In this document: positions 1-6,119 of the stretch, in pieces | Numbering within the stretch: position 1 is the stretch's first letter | How the letters are laid out: the number at the start of each line of letters is the position of its first letter | Assembly (NCBI GenBank): GCA_047628755.1 | Contig: JBLHVV010000127.1 | Location: 1 to 7,487 of the forward strand | Origin: Bermanella sp047628755 | GTDB taxonomy: Bacteria; Pseudomonadota; Gammaproteobacteria; Pseudomonadales; Oceanobacteraceae | DNA length: 7,487 bases | Direction of reading: 5' to 3' | Notes under the pieces: model-generated | The model's input: only the letters and a program-made list of their open reading frames with translations | What the model was told of the DNA's origin: nothing | The model's database searches: none | Position numbers and translations under genes: made by a program

Positions 1-635
1 CTGTATTAGCATGGACTTTCTACTTACACCGCGATATGCCAAAGTATCTCCTACAACAGAAAACTAAAATATGGCAACAGAATGAATTAGTGGAACTTAA
101 AGAACGCAATATAGGTATTTTGGGCTTGGGTAACTTAGGTAGAGCATCGGCAGAAAAACTTTTCTTAAATGGTTTCAATGTTTATGGCTGGAGCAGAGGT
201 CAAACGGATATACCAGGAGTTAAGTGCTTTTATGGTTCTGCTGGTTTAAAAAATATGTTAAAAAAAACCAATATACTGATTTGTTTGTTACCTTTGACGG
301 ATGAGACGCATGGGTTATTAAGCTATGAAAATTTAGGTTTACTACCGCGCAGAGCATCTCTAATTAATTTTTCGCGAGGTCAAATAGTTGATGACAGTGC
401 GCTGTTACAGCATTTAGAGAATGGTCATCTAAAACATGCTATCTTAGATGTTTTCGACATTGAACCTCTACCAAAAAGTAGTCGTTTATGGGACTCTCAA
501 AACATAACAGTTTTACCCCATATCTCTGCTCCAACGAATATGCGAACAGCATCGGAACTTGTGGCTAATAACTTGTTGCAGTACTTTGAAACAGGCATAG
601 TACCTGAAACTATTGTGCGCTCACGAGGTTATTAG
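1..635 (+). CDS. D-2-hydroxyacid dehydrogenase, GhrA-like (5' partial)
   Basis: Cytoplasmic NAD(P)H-dependent reductase of 2-oxoacids such as glyoxylate or hydroxypyruvate. The frame is open to the left edge; codons from position 3 read VLAWTFYLHRD before the first ATG at 36, which fits the helix before the Rossmann domain in GhrA-type enzymes. That ATG is therefore internal and the true start lies outside the window. Visible motifs are the dinucleotide-binding GLGNLG (123-140), WSR at the end of the second strand (suggesting NADP preference), the catalytic Arg of SRG (375-377), Glu of IEPLP (462-464) and His of PHISA (519-521), so the catalytic triad is complete. An attC-like site begins 27 bp after the stop, so the gene may be integron cassette cargo. 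The family assignment is firm; the exact substrate is not. Confidence 0.88.
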   Translation, partial: VLAWTFYLHRDMPKYLLQQKTKIWQQNELVELKERNIGILGLGNLGRASAEKLFLNGFNVYGWSRGQTDIPGVKCFYGSAGLKNMLKKTNILICLLPLTDETHGLLSYENLGLLPRRASLINFSRGQIVDDSALLQHLENGHLKHAILDVFDIEPLPKSSRLWDSQNITVLPHISAPTNMRTASELVANNLLQYFETGIVPETIVRSRGY

Positions 636-661
636 TAGGACAAGCACAACAGATAAATGAA

Positions 662-775
662 ATTTAACAAGGCTGTCAATAGGATATTTTTGCTTCGCTT
701 CTTTTTGGTGTGGCTTCGCTATTTTACACCAAAACGCCACTTCACAAAAAATGCCCATTACAGCGGCGTTATAAG
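662..775 (+). other. attC recombination site A
   Basis: The site starts with ATTTAAC (662-668), matching the R'' consensus RYYYAAC, and ends with GTTATAA (768-774) as R'. The ends pair: GCTGT (672-676) with ACAGC (760-764), then, after one extra unpaired C at 677, AAT, GG and TTTTTG pair with the right arm out to about 743. The single unpaired base resembles the extrahelical base that sets strand choice in attC folding. An inner perfect 9-bp hairpin pairs TTTTGGTGT (703-711) with ACACCAAAA (726-734). The expected cut is between G768 and T769. An in-frame ATG at 710 lies inside this stem and is not a plausible start. Confidence 0.75.
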
Positions 776-790
776 TTAAAAGGAAGCTCA

Positions 791-1366
791 ATGAAACGAT
801 ATATATTATTGCTAGGTATGCTGTTACTAGTAGGCTGTGCATCAATGTTACCGAAAGCTGGCATAAGCAAGTCGTATACGCATGCAGGGGCAAATGTTAT
901 TTCACCTAGCGAGCCAGATTGGTATCTAATGCAATACTCTCAATATGGAGTTGTTTTTGCCAAAAAATATTCTGATAGTAGCGAGACAGCAATTGCAAAC
1001 ACACAAATCTTCCCCGTTGGTAAATTCGAATCGGATGAGGCATTCTTTGAAGTAATTAAAAAGGGCCGCTCCGAGGTTAAAAACAAGGAACGTTACAAGC
1101 AAATAGAAGCAGAGCACAAAGTATCACTTCTTAATGGACATTCTTGCCTCAAATATCACGGAGTTTCTGAAGATCATGGAAGCAATGGAGTAGACTCCAC
1201 TAATTTTCAGTTTTTTAAGAACTTTGGTTATATTTGTCGCACAAAAATAGATCCCACAGTAGCACTAATAATGGAGGTTTCTCACCGCTCCGATTCAAGG
1301 ATTGTTCCTGCTGAGCTTAAAACAATGGGTAGCCAGTTTTTTAATTCAATCGAGTTAACTAAGTAA
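791..1366 (+). CDS. Predicted lipoprotein, cassette-borne, function unknown
   Basis: A 191-residue protein starting MKRYILLLG, with a short hydrophobic signal and lipobox LVGC (lipidated Cys16), followed by ASML. It should be an envelope lipoprotein facing the periplasm. The start at 791 was chosen over an in-frame ATG at 710 because AAAAGGAAG lies just upstream of 791, the lipoprotein signal begins there, and the 710 start falls inside an attC stem. The mature part has two cysteines (in HSCLKYHG and YICRTK) that could form a disulfide, and no membrane segment after the signal. The general pattern (a GVVFAKKY segment, central charged helix, C-terminal FF-SIEL) is like uncharacterised small lipoproteins, but I recognise no named domain. 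It lies between attC A and B and is probably one cassette. Confidence 0.85.
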   Translation: MKRYILLLGMLLLVGCASMLPKAGISKSYTHAGANVISPSEPDWYLMQYSQYGVVFAKKYSDSSETAIANTQIFPVGKFESDEAFFEVIKKGRSEVKNKERYKQIEAEHKVSLLNGHSCLKYHGVSEDHGSNGVDSTNFQFFKNFGYICRTKIDPTVALIMEVSHRSDSRIVPAELKTMGSQFFNSIELTK

Positions 1367-1372
1367 AATGCC

Positions 1373-1421
1373 TTATAACCAGTGCACCTTCCCGTACTTG
1401 GTTGAAATGGCGGCGTTATAC
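1373..1421 (+). other. attC recombination site B (short, possibly degenerate)
   Basis: It begins TTATAAC (1373-1379), six bases after the preceding stop, and ends GGCGGC then GTTATAC (1415-1421), a well-formed L'-R' end. An inner stem pairs CCAGTGCACC (1379-1388) with GGTTGAAATGG (1400-1410), with one extra base and a few mismatches. The left arm lacks the bases expected to pair with the GCGGC at the right, as if about four to five bases were lost. At 49 bp it is shorter than the roughly 57-60 bp of the shortest classical attC sites, so recombination activity is doubtful. Confidence 0.5.
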
Positions 1422-1454
1422 AAAATTAACACCTAGCTCTGACAAGGAAACAGA

Positions 1455-1712
1455 ATGAGAAAACTACTACAAATACTCATAGCAGCATATGTTCTTACAG
1501 GTTGTGCAACTGCTAAGTATTCGATTGTTGCAGGTGAATATGGCTGGAATAAACAAGGCAAAAATGGTGTGGTTAGTTCTAAATATTCTAGTGAAACTAT
1601 GTACAAAATTAACACTAAAACAGGTGAGAGCTGGAGAATGACCTTTGATAAAAGCCAAGGTTATTACTGGGAATCAATTAATCATCTAAATGTAGATCCG
1701 ATTGAAAAGTAA
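1455..1712 (+). CDS. Small predicted lipoprotein, cassette-borne
   Basis: An 85-residue protein with N-terminus MRKLLQILIAAYV and lipobox LTGC (Cys17), giving a mature lipoprotein of about 69 residues. AAGGAAA lies just upstream of the ATG. The mature part is rich in Lys, Ser, Tyr and Trp (GEYGWNKQG, ESWRMTF, YYWES), suggesting a small beta-rich domain; I recognise no family. It sits alone between attC B and C, with attC C starting one base after the stop, which is the expected compact cassette arrangement. No promoter is evident in the 33 bp between attC B and the start, so expression probably depends on an upstream promoter. Confidence 0.8.
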   Translation: MRKLLQILIAAYVLTGCATAKYSIVAGEYGWNKQGKNGVVSSKYSSETMYKINTKTGESWRMTFDKSQGYYWESINHLNVDPIEK

Positions 1713-1713
1713 T

Positions 1714-1818
1714 GTATAACCATCGTCTCAAACAGACAAATTTCCGCTGTCACCTTTTGTGCAAAAACACGCACAAAAGCCGCCATCAAAAATTTTCTCG
1801 GTGAGCCGGACGTTATGC
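1714..1818 (+). other. attC recombination site C
   Basis: It begins GTATAAC (1714-1720) and ends GTTATGC (1812-1818), with the predicted cut after G1812. The arms are imperfectly complementary: ATAAC, CTCA, AGA and AAATTT on the left have matching complements in the right arm, in order and with small bulges. At the centre is a perfect 9-bp hairpin pairing CTTTTGTGC (1754-1762) with GCACAAAAG (1771-1779) around an 8-base loop. At 105 bp it has the long-stem form of chromosomal integron sites. Confidence 0.75.
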
Positions 1819-1848
1819 ACAATCAATCATCAAGATTAGGCAGGTGAA

Positions 1849-2211
1849 ATGGAAAGCTTTGTTGTAGGACTAGCAACCTCAATCCTAGGTGGAATCATTC
1901 TCGGTATGCTTGGAAAATGGCAAGGATGGTGGCTTTGGTCAAAAAGTGTGTCCTCTATTGATCTTACAACTCGAACGCTAAAAATTCTCGACGGGAACGC
2001 TAGCGAAAAAACTAATGAAATGGTTAATCTTACCAAGCAACTTAATGATTCTATTGTTGCTTTTTATAAAACAAAAACACCATATAAAGAGAGCCTAGAA
2101 ACAGAAGCCTTATCTCTCTTGGCGGAACTGCTGGCATTAATCAAGTCTTTAGCAACGGAGATGTCAGCAGCTAACCCCGAACTTAATGAATTAAAGCGAA
2201 CTGTAAATTAA
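1849..2211 (+). CDS. Small membrane-anchored protein, likely last cassette gene
   Basis: A 120-residue protein with one hydrophobic Gly-rich segment (residues about 4-22, FVVGLATSILGGIILG) followed by a Trp-rich interface (KWQGWWLW), then a hydrophilic and mainly helical region to the end. The C-terminal two thirds have heptad-like Leu spacing (MVNLTKQL, ALSLLAELLALIKSL), so a coiled coil or helical bundle is plausible. CAGGTG stands five bases before the ATG as ribosome binding site. The start is 31 bp after attC C, fitting a cassette gene. I recognise no family and assign no function. The similar position of a membrane anchor and a helical tail occurs in some toxin or immunity proteins, but nothing here demonstrates that. 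Confidence 0.78.
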   Translation: MESFVVGLATSILGGIILGMLGKWQGWWLWSKSVSSIDLTTRTLKILDGNASEKTNEMVNLTKQLNDSIVAFYKTKTPYKESLETEALSLLAELLALIKSLATEMSAANPELNELKRTVN

Positions 2212-2340
2212 TACCAAAAAGGACTTGAGAAGCACTTATAAACTATGAGTACATCGGCTATGCATCATGATGTATGTATGGACGATAAAATAGCTAGTAA
2301 AAAACTAGCACCTCGCGCTAAAGAACGAATGACACCATAA

Positions 2341-2363
2341 GGGTCGTTAGTTTCTAGTGACCC
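2341..2363 (+). terminator. Strong hairpin before the SOUL gene, possible terminator
   Basis: A 10-bp stem pairs GGGTCGTTAG (2341-2350) with CTAGTGACCC (2354-2363), including two G-T wobbles, around a TTT loop, and is followed by GTCTATTT. It could end transcription from the cassette array or act as a 5'-leader structure, since the SOUL ribosome binding site starts nine bases later. The T tract is weak, so termination is uncertain. The rest of 2212-2340 holds a 6-bp hairpin (2293-2298 with 2304-2309) and a near-palindrome around 2259-2274, but no gene. Confidence 0.4.
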
Positions 2364-2382
2364 GTCTATTTAAGGATTTAAA

Positions 2383-3024
2383 ATGAAATTAACTTTATTA
2401 ATTCTGGCATCTTTTTTAGTAAGTGGCTGCTCTGTTATTGGCCAAAGTGATGTAAAAACGGCCCCTTATATCCTGTTGAAATCTGATGAGAGCCAAAAAA
2501 TAGAAGTCCGTAACTACGGCTCAATGGTATTGGTGTCTACCACTATGTCCAGTGAAAGTGGCTACAGCGCCTTTAGAGCTTTGTTCGGCTATATTACTGG
2601 CGACAATGAAGGTGCAACTAAAATTTCTATGACTGCCCCCGTCATTATGTTCGAAACAAAGGACGTAAATAAGAAAACAGAAAAAGGTGCTCAAATTTCC
2701 ATGACCGCCCCCGTCTTTATCAATGACAATGCACAGCAGTCTTCAATGTCGTTTGTTATGCCGAAAGATTTCACGCTGGCCACTACACCAAAACCAACAA
2801 ATCCAGATGTGCGCTTAAGTGAACTTAAAGATTATAAGGTAGCCACAATTCAATTTAGTGGTACATTAAGTGACAGTAACGTTGAAGAGTATTCTAGAAT
2901 TTTGATAAACTGGATCTCTGAAAATAGCTATACCTCCATAAGTGACCCAGTAAAAGCAGGCTACAATGGGCCAACTACTTTGCCCATGTTTCGCCGAAAT
3001 GAAATACTGATTGAGGTCAAATAG
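2383..3024 (+). CDS. SOUL-family heme-binding lipoprotein
   Basis: A 213-residue protein with a lipoprotein signal ending LVSGC (Cys16) and a SOUL/HBP domain over most of the remainder. Family marks are IEVRNYGSMVLV near residue 40, a phenylalanine- and glycine-rich FRALFGYITG, two copies of ISMTAPV (about residues 80 and 104), the FVMPKDF strand, and a C-terminal MFRRNEILIEV. SOUL proteins bind heme or tetrapyrroles; bacterial lipoprotein members are poorly characterised, so the role here is inferred as periplasmic heme handling. AAGGA at 2372-2376 supports the ATG at 2383. The gene is convergent with the peroxidase gene, and no attC follows it, so it appears to be fixed chromosome rather than cassette cargo. 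Confidence 0.92.
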   Translation: MKLTLLILASFLVSGCSVIGQSDVKTAPYILLKSDESQKIEVRNYGSMVLVSTTMSSESGYSAFRALFGYITGDNEGATKISMTAPVIMFETKDVNKKTEKGAQISMTAPVFINDNAQQSSMSFVMPKDFTLATTPKPTNPDVRLSELKDYKVATIQFSGTLSDSNVEEYSRILINWISENSYTSISDPVKAGYNGPTTLPMFRRNEILIEVK

Positions 3025-3027
3025 TCC

Positions 3028-3064
3028 CTAGTTGTTTAACTGGCAGGATTGTTTAAGCAACTAG
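3028..3064. terminator. Bidirectional terminator-like inverted repeat between convergent genes
   Basis: CTAGTTGTTTAA (3028-3039) pairs with TTAAGCAACTAG (3053-3064) over 12 bp with one G-T wobble and a 13-base loop. It lies four bases after the SOUL stop, and its right arm contains the stop codon of the minus-strand peroxidase gene. There is no long T tract on either strand, so factor-independent termination is plausible but not proven. Confidence 0.5.
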
Positions 3065-3597
3065 ACAATGCGTTGTTCTAAAGCGCCGTTCAGTGGGCTT
3101 ACATTTGAATAAAAGTGTTCAATTGATTTTGTATCTTTAGATACAAAATATTTATTAAAATTCCAGCGTGGCAGTTTCCCTGTTCTTTCTGTCAGTATTC
3201 TATAAAAATAATTTGTAGCCGACCCTGTTAATGAACTAGGGGCCACCATAGTGAAACTTACCCCATAGTTTTTAAAACAAACACTTGTTGTCTCAGCTTC
3301 AGATTTGTGTTCCTGCCTAAAGTCATTAGATGGAAAGCCTATAATCTCTAAACCTAGGTCTTTATATTTCTGATACAGACCTTCTAACTTTTTAAACTGA
3401 GGAGTAAAGCCACATTGGCTAGCCGTACTTACAACAAGTAAAACTTTGCTGTTGAATGATTGGCAAAAATCAATGACCTGTTTTGAATGTAATTTTTTAC
3501 TTTCAAAATTCAGTAAGTCATCACAGCTTGCGTTGGTAAGCTGTGGAAGCATGAACAGACTTATAATCACTAGTAAGAACTTTTGATTAAAGAGCAT
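3061..3597 (-). CDS. Exported glutathione peroxidase (Cys-type)
   Basis: Thioredoxin-fold peroxidase that reduces hydrogen or lipid peroxides. The 178-residue protein begins with a signal peptide (hydrophobic residues about 6-20, then NAS), so it should act in the periplasm. ASQCGFTPQ carries the peroxidatic Cys62 where animal enzymes have selenocysteine. GFPSNDF follows, with Asp92 where the catalytic Gln is usual; I recall the same variant in exported bacterial relatives. Cys107 in VCFKNYGV is in place to be the resolving cysteine, suggesting thioredoxin-like recycling. The WNF motif (Trp145, Asn146) completes the active site. A GAAGAG ribosome binding site precedes the ATG. It is convergent with the SOUL gene and divergent from the DUF3429 gene. 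Confidence 0.93.
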   Translation of the reverse strand: MLFNQKFLLVIISLFMLPQLTNASCDDLLNFESKKLHSKQVIDFCQSFNSKVLLVVSTASQCGFTPQFKKLEGLYQKYKDLGLEIIGFPSNDFRQEHKSEAETTSVCFKNYGVSFTMVAPSSLTGSATNYFYRILTERTGKLPRWNFNKYFVSKDTKSIEHFYSNVSPLNGALEQRIV

Positions 3598-3611
3598 GTT
3601 TTCTCTTCAAT

Positions 3612-3640
3612 AATCTTGTGGCGGTTTTATTAGTTGTCAA
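3612..3640 (-). promoter_or_regulatory. Candidate promoter for the glutathione peroxidase gene
   Basis: On the minus strand a perfect TTGACA (plus-strand 3635-3640) is followed after 17 bases by AAGATT (3612-3617), which matches the -10 consensus at only three of six positions. The start site would fall only about eight bases before the ATG, overlapping the ribosome binding site, so this is a weak proposal. Confidence 0.22.
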
Positions 3641-3722
3641 TGCTGTTTACGGGTGTTTATTTGATTTGGATCTAAGATCGCGTGCAAGCGCCTTCCCAAA
3701 GGTTTGGAAAACCTCATTTTAG

Positions 3723-3749
3723 TTGGCAAAAGTAAGTATAAACTATGCT
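3723..3749 (+). promoter_or_regulatory. Candidate promoter for the DUF3429–photolyase cluster
   Basis: TTGGCA (3723-3728) and TATGCT (3744-3749) are separated by 15 bases, shorter than the optimum of 17. They lie 40 to 66 bases before the DUF3429 start, in the 191-bp gap between divergent genes. A small hairpin AGGTTT-GGA-AAACCT (3700-3714) is just upstream. I see no recognisable operator for a light or stress regulator. Confidence 0.25.
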
Positions 3750-3788
3750 ACTTTAGGTGCTATTGACACGCTTTTTAGATGAAATTTT

Positions 3789-4223
3789 ATGAAAAATTCA
3801 AGTTTAATTAAGTTACTCACTTACCTTGGCGCTCTGCCATTCTTTTTGGCCGTTTATATTGGTCCGTCTAATCAGAGTTTTTTAGACTTGATGGGTATTC
3901 AATGGTTTCTCACTTATGGTTTACTGATTTTAAGTTTTATGGCCGGCACCTTATGGGGTCAAGTTGTGAACGAGCCAGTTAAGATTAAGCGCATTGCTTT
4001 GGTTTCTAATGCAATAACATTGAGTGCGTGGCTTGCCTTTTTATTGGCTGACCCAGAAGTCGTATTAGTTACAATGGCATTAGGTTTTGTGGCACTTTAT
4101 CTATTAGAAGTGGTTATAATAAGCCCTATTAAAAGACCTGATTATTATCTGGTCTTAAGATTAAGAGTAACGACGTTAGTGGTTGTTGCTCATGGGCTGA
4201 TGTTATTTCAGGTACTAATTTGA
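3789..4223 (+). CDS. DUF3429 integral membrane protein
   Basis: A 144-residue, very hydrophobic inner-membrane protein with about five membrane segments (residues roughly 8-25, 38-56, 68-86, 88-108 and 127-143). The start LLTYLGALPF, the second-segment pattern YGLLILSFMAGTLWG and the late basic LRLRVT loop match the DUF3429 pattern as I recall it. The biochemical function is unknown. DUF3429 genes are often found near photolyase and cryptochrome genes in marine gammaproteobacteria, and here the gene lies 60 bp upstream of one on the same strand, so co-transcription is likely. No clear ribosome binding site precedes the ATG; the upstream sequence is AT-rich (GATGAAATTTT). Confidence 0.82.
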   Translation: MKNSSLIKLLTYLGALPFFLAVYIGPSNQSFLDLMGIQWFLTYGLLILSFMAGTLWGQVVNEPVKIKRIALVSNAITLSAWLAFLLADPEVVLVTMALGFVALYLLEVVIISPIKRPDYYLVLRLRVTTLVVVAHGLMLFQVLI

Positions 4224-4283
4224 TTATGTTTAAAGGTTGATTTAACTTCATGATGTTGCTGCTTTATTAGAAATACAAAATAC

Positions 4284-5885
4284 ATGAGTCATACGTATAA
4301 AATAATAAAATCTACACCAAAAGAGTCCATTGTCATTGTGTGGTTTAAGCGTGATCTTAGAATTCACGATCACGAACCTCTGACCATTGCTGCTTCTCTA
4401 CAATATAGGGGTATTAAAGTACTGCCTTTATACGTGGTTGAGCCTGACTACTGGCAGTTACCCGATAGCTCTGCGCGTCATTGGCGTTTTATTGCTCACT
4501 CCCTCATGGAATTAAATCAAGCACTGCTAAATCTTGGGCAAGGATTATGGGTGGAGCACGATATTGCCATTTCTGTATTTAAAAAACTTGCAGCGCACTT
4601 TAATATTTTAGGTCTATATTCGCATCAAGAAAGCGGGAATTTATGGACTTACCAGCGCGACAAAGATGTCAAAATATGGTGCATTAAAAATAAGATAAAA
4701 TGGCATGAATCTGAAGCTTATGGTGTATTCAGGCGCTTTAACGATCGAGACCGTTGGTCGTATCATTGGGAAAAATACATGGTGCGCGAAAAATCCATCG
4801 CGCCTAAATCTTTAGCAAAAATAGAATCACTGAGCACTTATGGAGATGGCTCAGAACTTGATTTGCCGATGCTGGATTTAACTACGCTTGAGAGTGATGA
4901 AAATAATTACTTACAAGAAGGTGGCCGCAGCCTAGCTGTGGATTGTTTTAAGAGTTTTCTTAACAGGCGTGGAAAACATTATACTTTTGATATGTCGTCG
5001 CCATTAACCGCATTTCGCAGTTGTTCTCGACTGAGTCCTCACATTACTTTTGGTACGCTGTCTTTAAGAGAAATTGTACAGAAATTACGTAAGCACGCTA
5101 AAACACCAGAGCTTGAAGTCGCCTGGAAGCGTTCCTTACGATCTTTTGATAGCCGCTTGCATTGGCATTGCCATTTCATGCAAAAACTCGAAACAGAGCC
5201 TCTGTTTGAAACATGTAATATGTTGCCTGTATTTAATGGTCTGCGTGAAAATGAGTTTAACGAAGACCATTTTGAAGCGTGGAAGTCAGGCAATACTGGC
5301 TATCCTTTCATTGATGCCTGCATGCGTTGTCTGCGACACACGGGTTGGTTAAATTTTAGAATGCGCGCCATGCTTGTCTCTTTTTCATCCTACCAATTAT
5401 GGCTGCATTGGCAGCGACCTGCTTGGCATTTGGCCCAATGCTTTACTGATTACGAGCCAGGTATTCATTACAGTCAGATACAAATGCAATCGGGGACAAC
5501 GGGTATTAATACCATGCGTATTTATAACCCAGTAAAGCAATCGCAAGACCAAGACCCTAAGGGTATTTTTATTAAACGCTGGGTGCCAGAATTGTCAGAG
5601 TATAGTGATGATTATATTCACGAACCTTGGACCATGCCTGTGGCCATGCAACAACAAAAAGGCTGTGTTATTGGCGAAGCTTACCCGCAACCCATTGTTG
5701 AGCATGTTGCCGCTTTACGTGAAGCGCGTGCAAAATTTACCGATTTTAAAAAGTATCACCCGGAGTTTTGGGAGCAGGCGCAAGCACTTAATGTCAAACA
5801 TGGAAGCCGCAAGCGTAAGGCTAAAGGCAGTAAAAAAAGTACGGCGAAGACAAAAATAAAAACTGATCAGCTATCGTTATTTTAA
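4284..5885 (+). CDS. Cryptochrome/photolyase family flavoprotein with C-terminal clamp-binding-like motif
   Basis: A 533-residue blue-light flavoprotein, probably a DNA repair photolyase or related photoreceptor. The N-terminal antenna-type domain (about residues 16-150) opens VWFKRDLRIHDHEPL. The FAD-binding helical domain (about 230-490) contains CSRLSPHITFGTL (near 248), RLHWHCHFMQKLE (near 290), TGWLNFRMRAM (near 353), GINTMRIYNPVKQS (near 406) and GIFIKRWVPEL (near 427). By eye, two positions that contact the pyrimidine dimer in E. coli photolyase (Glu274, Asn341) are Arg and Phe here, so substrate and activity are uncertain. The end is a Lys/Arg-rich tail (about 505-527) closing with QLSLF at the extreme C-terminus. 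No clear ribosome binding site precedes the ATG, but an upstream in-frame stop leaves no earlier start. It lies between DUF3429 and DUF2256 genes in a same-strand cluster. Confidence 0.93.
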   Translation: MSHTYKIIKSTPKESIVIVWFKRDLRIHDHEPLTIAASLQYRGIKVLPLYVVEPDYWQLPDSSARHWRFIAHSLMELNQALLNLGQGLWVEHDIAISVFKKLAAHFNILGLYSHQESGNLWTYQRDKDVKIWCIKNKIKWHESEAYGVFRRFNDRDRWSYHWEKYMVREKSIAPKSLAKIESLSTYGDGSELDLPMLDLTTLESDENNYLQEGGRSLAVDCFKSFLNRRGKHYTFDMSSPLTAFRSCSRLSPHITFGTLSLREIVQKLRKHAKTPELEVAWKRSLRSFDSRLHWHCHFMQKLETEPLFETCNMLPVFNGLRENEFNEDHFEAWKSGNTGYPFIDACMRCLRHTGWLNFRMRAMLVSFSSYQLWLHWQRPAWHLAQCFTDYEPGIHYSQIQMQSGTTGINTMRIYNPVKQSQDQDPKGIFIKRWVPELSEYSDDYIHEPWTMPVAMQQQKGCVIGEAYPQPIVEHVAALREARAKFTDFKKYHPEFWEQAQALNVKHGSRKRKAKGSKKSTAKTKIKTDQLSLF

Positions 5886-5951
5886 CGTACCTACAGGATT
5901 GATTTCATAAACCAACAATTCATACTGCGTGATGATTAGGCGATACAGACA

Positions 5952-6119
5952 ATGGCCCATAAGAAATTACATCTAGACAGTAAGATTTGCCTTGTGTGCG
6001 ATAAGCCCTTTAATTGGCGTAAAAAATGGCAAAGTTGTTGGGCTGAGGTTAACTATTGCTCTAAGCGTTGTCGGCGCCATAAACCAACCCAAAAAGGTTC
6101 GGATATTAAACATGCGTAG
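5952..6119 (+). CDS. DUF2256 small zinc-ribbon-like protein
   Basis: A 55-residue basic protein, MAHKKLHLD onward, with CLVC (Cys13, Cys16), the family signature KPFNWRKKW, and YCSKRC (Cys36, Cys40) followed by RRH. The four cysteines should bind one zinc. DUF2256 genes commonly accompany cryptochrome/photolyase genes, and here one lies 66 bp after the photolyase gene; its biochemical role is unknown. The stop codon overlaps the start of the next reading frame by 8 bases (ATG at 6112, TAG ending 6119), indicating translational coupling to the PhrB-type photolyase gene before that gene broke. The ribosome binding site is weak (TTAGGCGAT upstream). Confidence 0.9.
   Translation: MAHKKLHLDSKICLVCDKPFNWRKKWQSCWAEVNYCSKRCRRHKPTQKGSDIKHA

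Larger units (their letters stand above)
1..1818 (+). mobile_element. Integron gene-cassette array segment (no integrase in window)
   Basis: Four same-strand genes are separated by three attC-like sites (about 662-775, 1373-1421, 1714-1818). Each site follows a stop codon by 1 to 27 bp and ends shortly before the next ribosome binding site, which is the standard gene-then-attC cassette layout. Intergenic space is almost entirely attC. The left boundary lies outside the window. The right boundary is uncertain: the gene at 1849-2211 follows the last good site, but I find no convincing attC after it. No tyrosine recombinase IntI or attI site is present, so this is either the distal part of a chromosomal integron or a CALIN. 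Confidence 0.72.

Noticed and set aside
710..790. Upstream in-frame start that would extend the first lipoprotein by 27 residues
   Set aside because: It lies inside the attC A stem, has no ribosome binding site, and would bury the lipoprotein signal; the ATG at 791 has AAAAGGAAG before it and an immediate lipobox signal.
2293..2309. GCTAGT-AAAAA-ACTAGC hairpin as an attC or terminator
   Set aside because: The stem is only 6 bp, with no T tract and no flanking R boxes; it may be chance in AT-rich DNA.
3028..3064. GTTTAAC in the SOUL/peroxidase junction as an attC R'' box
   Set aside because: There is no matching R' with GTTATRY or GTTRRRY at a suitable distance; the sequence is fully explained by a 12-bp symmetric inverted repeat between convergent stops.
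3763..3791. TTGACA at 3763-3768 as the DUF3429 promoter
   Set aside because: A -10 at the normal spacing would fall on the start codon, so it could not drive this gene with a leader.
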